Below the pieces are notes generated by a model, which saw only the letters and a list, made by a program, of their open reading frames with translations, made no database searches and was not told the origin of the DNA. Shown here in pieces: positions 59,578 through 64,000 of a DNA stretch of 64,000 bases (the stretch's first letter is position 1; every line of letters starts with the position of its first letter). This DNA comes from Nocardioides luteus (GTDB taxonomy: Bacteria > Actinomycetota > Actinomycetes > Propionibacteriales > Nocardioidaceae): the NCBI RefSeq assembly GCF_015752315.1, contig NZ_JADOVJ010000001.1, forward strand, positions 930,001 to 994,000. Direction: 5' to 3'. Position numbers and translations under genes: made by a program.

Positions 59578-59664
59578 CGGGCGAGCGTAGGTCGGTTGGT
59601 CGGGGACATCCGGCTATCCGATCGATGGTGCTCCGAATCCGGTATGTGCCGATAAGGTCCCCTT

Positions 59665-59977
59665 ATGACGGTGTTGGCCACGTACCGGCTGAAGGTGGCT
59701 CAGGATCGAGGCAGCAGGGCCGGTCCTCAGGAGCGTTGCCGAGGATGCGGGCTACCGCAGGCTCGCGGTCTTCGGGTCGGTGGCTCGTGGTGAGGCGCGG
59801 TTCGACTCCGACATCGACCTGATTGTCGAGTCGCCACAGGGAACGTCGTCGTTCGGGTTTCTTCGGTTCAAAAGGATGATCGAGCAGGTGCTCGGTCGGG
59901 AGATCGACCTGGTCGACTACGGCGGCCTGAAGCCACGAGTGGACGATGATGTTCGACGTGATGCCGTGCTGCTCTGA
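59665..59977 (+). pseudogene. Frameshifted nucleotidyltransferase (MNT-type) gene
   Basis: The frame ending at TGA 59,975-59,977 reads AEDAGYRRLAVFGSVARG and then EARFDSDIDLIVESPQGTSS, the GSxxRGEAxxxSDxDL motif of minimal nucleotidyltransferases. It continues through FGFLRFKRMIEQVLGREIDL to the end. The in-frame TGA at 59,690-59,692 precedes any start, and the nearest in-frame start (GTG 59,780) lies after the GS motif. ATG 59,665 (MTVLATYRLKVAQ) has the expected N-terminus but is one frame off. A single indel between 59,690 and 59,720 would fix it. No HEPN partner is nearby. Confidence 0.6.
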
Positions 59978-60029
59978 TGGAGCTTGTGGCGTCGCGTGAC
60001 GTACTCCTGCCCGAAGGGATCGACAAGCC

Positions 60030-60800
60030 ATGAACATCAACGAGCCGGGTGTCGAGCTGAGCATCGACGGCGCGGTGGCGACCGTGCTGCTGGATCGTCC
60101 TGACGTACGCAACGCGCAGCATCCGGCGATGTGGGCGGCGATCGCGGGGTTCCTCGAGTCGCTTCCGGACGAGGTACGGGTCGTCGTGGTGCGTGGGGCG
60201 GGTGGCACCTTCTCGGCGGGGCTGGATCTGTCGCTGGTCGACCCGGGGCAGACCGAGGTGGAGGGCAGCCTGGTCGCGACGCTGGCGCGCAGCGACCAGG
60301 AGGTCGTCGACCTGATCGGGGAGTACCAGCGGCCGTTCGTGGCGTTGGCCGACCCGCGGTTCATCTCGATCGCTGTCGTCGATGGGTACGCGATCGGGGC
60401 GGGTTTCCAGATGGCGCTGGCGTGCGACCTGCGGATCATGGCCGAGGATGCCTGGGTCTGCATGAAGGAGCCGGCGCTGGGGCTGGTTCCCGATCTGGCC
60501 GGGACCAAGCCGTTGGTCGAGGCCGTGGGCTACTCGCGGGCCCTGGAGATCTGTGCGACCGCGCGCAAGGTGGGTGCGCACGAGGCCGAGCGGATCGGGC
60601 TGGCGCAGAGCGTCGTCCCGGCGGTCGAGCTGGACGCCACCCTCACCGAGCTGGTGGCAGCCCTCCTCGCCCACGACGCGACCGCGGTGCGGCGTACGCA
60701 CGAGCTCCTGGCATCCGCCCCCGGCCGGAGCCTCGACGAGCAGCGTCTCGCCGAGCGCACCGCCCAGGTGGGCCGGCTCCGCGCGGTGCTCGGACGCTGA
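60030..60800 (+). CDS. Enoyl-CoA hydratase/isomerase family (crotonase) protein
   Basis: This 256-residue crotonase-fold enzyme contains VATVLLDRPDVRNAQHPAM, the first oxyanion-hole strand GGTFSAGLDLSL, the second oxyanion element VDGYAIGAGFQMALACDLRI, and the active-site loop MKEPALGLVPDLAGTKPLVE. Length normal. Enoyl-CoA hydratase, isomerase or another crotonase reaction cannot be chosen by eye, and there is no fatty-acid oxidation context. ATG 60,030 lies 52 bp after the nucleotidyltransferase remnant. Confidence 0.85.
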   Translation: MNINEPGVELSIDGAVATVLLDRPDVRNAQHPAMWAAIAGFLESLPDEVRVVVVRGAGGTFSAGLDLSLVDPGQTEVEGSLVATLARSDQEVVDLIGEYQRPFVALADPRFISIAVVDGYAIGAGFQMALACDLRIMAEDAWVCMKEPALGLVPDLAGTKPLVEAVGYSRALEICATARKVGAHEAERIGLAQSVVPAVELDATLTELVAALLAHDATAVRRTHELLASAPGRSLDEQRLAERTAQVGRLRAVLGR

Positions 60801-60817
60801 TCCCGCCTGCGGGCCCG

Positions 60818-61201
60818 TCAGGCGGTGAAGGGCGTGGTGCCGAAGCGGCCGACGACGATGAAGGCGGCGATGGCGAGGTAGACGACATTGACCAGGACGA
60901 GCTTCGCCTGGCCGAGGCGGCCGTGGGTGATCATCGCGCCGATCATCAGGGCGATCCAGCAGGCGGCGGTGACGGGCACCATGACAGGTGCGATGTCGAG
61001 CACGGCGGGAAGGATGAGTCCGATCGCGGCCAGGATCTCCAGGATCCCGAGGGTCCTGACGAAGGTGGGGCTGGCGCCGCGGGTCCATGCGGCGCCGTCG
61101 TGCTCGGCCAGCTTGTCCAGAGGCACGAAGGTCTTGGTGAGGCCTCCGGCCAGGGCGACGAGGGCCAGCAGTCCGGCGGCGGTCCAGAGGACGACGTTCA
61201 T
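60818..61201 (-). CDS. DoxX-family membrane protein
   Basis: The 127-residue four-helix membrane protein has VVLWTAAGLLALVALAGGLT at the N-terminus, DKLAEHDGAAWTRGASPTFV and RTLGILEILAAIGLILPAVL, the DoxX family pattern. It is transcribed toward the crotonase gene, with its stop 18 bp past. It lies 76 bp downstream of the Lrp-type regulator gene on the same strand and may be its target. Confidence 0.85.
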   Translation of the reverse strand: MNVVLWTAAGLLALVALAGGLTKTFVPLDKLAEHDGAAWTRGASPTFVRTLGILEILAAIGLILPAVLDIAPVMVPVTAACWIALMIGAMITHGRLGQAKLVLVNVVYLAIAAFIVVGRFGTTPFTA

Positions 61202-61277
61202 TGTTCTCTCCTGTTCCGTGGGTTCACCACAGGAGACGAGAGGACACGACGCTCTGTGACACGACCCCCGACCGGCG

Positions 61278-62321
61278 TCAGCCGGCGTCGGGAACGACGG
61301 TGCCGTCCGTGCTGGGTGGGTAGGGGACCAGCGTCCCGGTCGAGCGGCCGAGCTCGTCGAGCTTCCAGCCGAGACGCTTGATCTGGCGCAGGACGATCGC
61401 TGACTCGACCACCGTGAGCGCGAGGTCGCGCTGGAGGTGCTCGTGGAGGAGCATCGCGCTCTCGGCCGAGCGCGTCCAGGTGCCGATCAGCAGGTTCGTC
61501 GGTCCGGGCAGGCCGACGACCTGGCGTACGCCGGGGGTGGTCCGCAGGCGGTTCACGCACTCGTCGACCGCCCTGACCGGCACCTGGCACCAGGTCTGCA
61601 CCACGATCGGCAGCGGGGTCAGGCCCTGGGCGACCTCGCAGCGGAAGGTGAGGGCGTCGGAGGCGAGCAGATGGCCGAGCTGGCGGCGGGTGGTCGACAG
61701 CGACCGGCCGGTGTGGCGGGCGATGTCAGCGGCGCTGCTGCGGCCGTTGCGGATCAGGGCCTGGGTGAGGGCGGCGTACGGTTCGGCCCAGGGGTTGACC
61801 GGAGCGGACCTGGCGCCGCCGGCGTGGTCGGGAATCCGAGCCACTGCCCGGGCGTGCTCACGGTCGAGCCCGCCGACCCGCCAGCTGCTCGCGTCGACGT
61901 GGAGCCGGGCGACATGGTGGGCGCGTACGCCGAGGACGCCTGGCAGCGCGGACAGGTCGTCGAGCAGCAACCTGGGCATGTCCCCGGGGCCGAGGCCGAC
62001 GGCCGTCACGATCAGGCCGTAGTCGCGGGCCGCCTCCTCGATGGTGATGATCATCGGCCAGTCGGCCAGCTCCTGGGCGAGGGTGCCGGCCCGTCCGCCG
62101 GCGCAGGAGATCTCGGCGACGGCGAGGCTGGCTCCGTCGTGGCCACGGACCCGTGGGTGGGCCATGACCCAGGCACTGCCGTCGGCACGCAACCGCTCCC
62201 AGCGACGGCTCAGGGTCGTCGGCGAGGTGCCGAGCGCGGCTGCCAGGTCGGTCCAGGAGGCCCGCGGCCTGATCTGCAGCGCGTGGATGAGCGAAAAGTC
62301 GTCCTCATCCAGTGTCGCCAT
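61278..62321 (-). CDS. Lrp/AsnC-family regulator, double-length
   Basis: The 347-residue protein from ATG 62,321 contains two Lrp/AsnC units. The first HTH is SLIHALQIRPRASWTDLAAA followed by LGTSPTTLSRRWERLRADGS, with a RAM-like ligand domain to ~155. The second HTH is LTQALIRNGRSSAADIARHT then GRSLSTTRRQLGHLLASD at about 195-230, with a second RAM domain (QGLTPLPIVVQTWCQVPVRA, VGLPGPTNLLIGTWT). Usual Lrp proteins are ~160 residues with one HTH. It diverges from the M19 dipeptidase with 136 bp between starts. Confidence 0.83.
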   Translation of the reverse strand: MATLDEDDFSLIHALQIRPRASWTDLAAALGTSPTTLSRRWERLRADGSAWVMAHPRVRGHDGASLAVAEISCAGGRAGTLAQELADWPMIITIEEAARDYGLIVTAVGLGPGDMPRLLLDDLSALPGVLGVRAHHVARLHVDASSWRVGGLDREHARAVARIPDHAGGARSAPVNPWAEPYAALTQALIRNGRSSAADIARHTGRSLSTTRRQLGHLLASDALTFRCEVAQGLTPLPIVVQTWCQVPVRAVDECVNRLRTTPGVRQVVGLPGPTNLLIGTWTRSAESAMLLHEHLQRDLALTVVESAIVLRQIKRLGWKLDELGRSTGTLVPYPPSTDGTVVPDAG

Positions 62322-62456
62322 GGTCACATCCTGTCCGATCGCCCCGCCGGACGGGCGATTCGGGCCGATTCCCCGGCCTCCGGCGCACCCGCCGTGATAC
62401 TCGTCCCCGCCCGTGTGCTCGGTCGTGCCGAGCCTGCCCCGAGAGGATCCCGACCC

Positions 62457-63632
62457 ATGACCCGCTGGACGAAGCCCCTGCTCCTGGCCGTACTCGCCGT
62501 CCTCCTCGTCGGCGGCGCCGGCTTCTTCGCCCTGGCGCCAGGGATCGTGGAGAACGGCCGGAACAAGATCAAGCCGGCCAGCCTGCCCGAGGTCACGCCC
62601 GAGACGCGACGGTTGCACGACTCGCTGCAGGTCATCGACATGCACAGCGACACCTTGATGTGGGACCGCGACGTGCTGGAGCACTCGGACCGGGGTCACA
62701 TGGACCTGCACCGGATGGAGGACGGCAACGTCGCGCTGCAGGTGTTCTCGTCGGTGTCGAAGTCGCCGAAGGGGCAGAACTACGACCGCAACACCGGCGA
62801 CAGCGACAACATCACCCTGCTGACCTTCGCCCAGCTCCAGCCGCCGCGCACCTGGACCTCGCTCCTCGACCGCTCGCTCTACCACGCCCAGAAGCTCGAC
62901 AAGGCGGCGGCGGACTCCGACGGCAAGCTGCGGCTGATCCGCACCCGCGCTGACCTGGACGCCCTCATCGCCGACCGTGAGGCCGGCAAGCAGGTCACCG
63001 GTGCGCTCTTCTCGGTCGAGGGCCTCCAGAACCTCGAGGGCGACTTCGACAACCTGGGCACGCTCTACGACGCCGGCATGCGGATGGCCGGGTTCACCCA
63101 CTTCTTCGACAACGAGGTGGCCGGCTCCATGCACGGGGTCGAGAAGGGCGGCCTCACCGACCTCGGGCGCCGGGTGTTCGTCGAGATGGAGCGTCGCGGC
63201 ATCATCGTCGACATCGCGCACGCCAGCCACGCCGCGGTCGCCGAGATGCTCGCGATGGCGACCAAGCCGGTGGTGCTCAGCCACGGCGGCGTACAGGCGA
63301 CCTGCGACGTCAACCGCAACCTGACCGACGAGGAGGTACGCGGGGTCGCCGCGACCGGCGGTGTCGTCGGCGTCGGCTACTGGGACGCCGCGGTGTGCGA
63401 CCTGACCGTCGAGGCCGTGGTCGACGCCATCGACCATGTCGTCGAGGTCGGCGGTATCGAGACCGCGGCGCTGGGCAGCGACTACGACGGCTCGACCACC
63501 GTCGGCTGGGACACCAGCGACCTCGCCGCCATCACCCAGGAGCTCGTCGATCGCGGCTACGACGAGACCGAGGTGGCCGCGATCATGGGCGGCAACACGC
63601 TGCGCGTGCTGCGGGCCACGCTGCCCGAGTAG
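62457..63632 (+). CDS. Membrane-anchored dipeptidase (M19 family)
   Basis: The 391-residue enzyme has an N-terminal membrane anchor (residues 6-28). The M19 renal-dipeptidase fold shows metal-ligand VIDMHSDTLMWDRDVL, GALFSVEGLQNLEGDFDNLG (Glu ligand), RRGIIVDIAHASHAAV, VVLSHGGVQATCDVNRNLTD and ALGSDYDGSTTVGWDTSDL. These zinc enzymes cleave dipeptides with D-amino acids or beta-lactam analogues, so a cell-wall peptide or D-dipeptide role is possible. ATG 62,457. Divergent from the double Lrp regulator. Confidence 0.9.
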   Translation: MTRWTKPLLLAVLAVLLVGGAGFFALAPGIVENGRNKIKPASLPEVTPETRRLHDSLQVIDMHSDTLMWDRDVLEHSDRGHMDLHRMEDGNVALQVFSSVSKSPKGQNYDRNTGDSDNITLLTFAQLQPPRTWTSLLDRSLYHAQKLDKAAADSDGKLRLIRTRADLDALIADREAGKQVTGALFSVEGLQNLEGDFDNLGTLYDAGMRMAGFTHFFDNEVAGSMHGVEKGGLTDLGRRVFVEMERRGIIVDIAHASHAAVAEMLAMATKPVVLSHGGVQATCDVNRNLTDEEVRGVAATGGVVGVGYWDAAVCDLTVEAVVDAIDHVVEVGGIETAALGSDYDGSTTVGWDTSDLAAITQELVDRGYDETEVAAIMGGNTLRVLRATLPE

Positions 63633-63663
63633 GCCGGTCCGGCGTGCTCCGTGCCCGGGCCGG

Positions 63664-64000
63664 TCAGCGCTGCGAGATCATCGCGGCCAGCGTCTTCGCG
63701 CCGGCGGCGATGTCGTGGCCCAGGCGGGCAGCGGGTTCGGGAGCCTGGCTCTGCTGCGCTCCGCCGACGGCGACGACGAGATCGGGACGGTGGTCACGCA
63801 GGGCGGTGATCACCGTGGTGGTGGCGGGGATGTCGGCGGTGGTGGGGATCGCCAGCACCACCGCGGCGAGGGCGGGATCGCCGGCGACGCCGACCCAGTC
63901 GTCGATCGGGAGATCGGCTCCCAGGTAGTCGGTGTCCAGGCCGCGTCGCCGGGCGGCGACGGCGAAGGCGAGGAGACCGATCTCGTGGCGGGTGCCGGGT
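63664..64000 (-). CDS. MerR-type regulator with B12-binding domain, C-terminal part only
   Basis: The open frame on the minus strand runs from the window edge to TGA 63,664-63,666, about 111 residues. GTRHEIGLLAFAVAARRRGL, then DTDYLGADLPIDDWV, matches the cobalamin-binding region of MerR-family light- or B12-responsive regulators (CarH/LitR-like). The N-terminal HTH and the B12-ligand His are outside the window, so B12 dependence cannot be confirmed. Confidence 0.7.
   Translation of the reverse strand, partial: PGTRHEIGLLAFAVAARRRGLDTDYLGADLPIDDWVGVAGDPALAAVVLAIPTTADIPATTTVITALRDHRPDLVVAVGGAQQSQAPEPAARLGHDIAAGAKTLAAMISQR

Noticed and set aside
1..64000. CRISPR arrays, insertion-sequence inverted repeats, rRNA genes and known riboswitch cores
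   Set aside because: No regularly spaced direct repeats, transposase frames or conserved rRNA/riboswitch blocks were seen anywhere in the window.

Overview
The window is about 71-73% GC chromosomal DNA from a high-GC actinobacterium, most likely Nocardioides or a close Nocardioidaceae relative. The argument rests on gene content and order: a PPA1309-family protein between a YlbL-type Lon-like protease and a UPF0182 membrane protein, the DUF5679/M48/PHP block, the DUF2342-Nudix pair, and HutF-type histidine degradation. Genes are dense, and many neighbours overlap by 4 nt (ATGA/GTGA), which suggests translational coupling.

Layout. 1-17,853 is mainly conserved housekeeping: the end of a carboxymuconolactone decarboxylase-type protein, a small Cys-rich protein, argS, an orphan TOMM/E1-like protein, DUF5679, a structured intergenic region with DnaA-box-like sites, a PHP hydrolase, an M48 peptidase, a flavin oxidoreductase pair with a MarR regulator, RibD-like and AraC genes, Nudix plus DUF2342, moaE, and the ylbL-like/PPA1309/UPF0182 operon. 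17,907-21,340 is a variable region: two identical initiator tRNA-Met genes, each with its own terminator, flank a TetR/SnoaL-like pair. They are followed by an AT-richer patch holding a start-less HTH (excisionase-like) remnant and an unrecognised membrane protein.

21,387-28,036 is a plant-polysaccharide block on the minus strand: a GH74-type xyloglucanase, an expansin-like protein, a SigE-type ECF sigma factor and a membrane protein with a Pro/Thr linker and an extracellular domain. The last two look like a sigma/anti-sigma pair that may sense carbohydrate. 28,238-37,214 is a choline/glycine betaine module: HAD acid phosphatase, betaine-type ABC importer (binding protein, double-length permease, ATPase), choline dehydrogenase, betaine aldehyde dehydrogenase and a divergent BetI-like TetR regulator with repeated operators.

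37,765-49,811 is a complete histidine-utilisation (hut) regulon: IclR regulator, hutU, hutF, hutD, an unusual hutH, a betaine-family ABC importer, an M20 amidohydrolase and hutI. Four copies of a 16-bp palindrome, consensus GTCTGGGATCCCAGAC, stand before its transcription units and tie the transporter and M20 enzyme to the pathway. Histidine would go through urocanate, imidazolonepropionate, formiminoglutamate and formylglutamate to glutamate.

49,816-64,000 holds a TetR-controlled YUCCA-like monooxygenase and monoamine oxidase, a degenerate ABC ATPase with a YhgE/Pip membrane protein, a two-component system with a PepSY protein and a striking tandem operator, a K+ channel, a frameshifted nucleotidyltransferase, a crotonase, DoxX, a double Lrp-type regulator, an M19 dipeptidase and the end of a MerR/B12-binding regulator.
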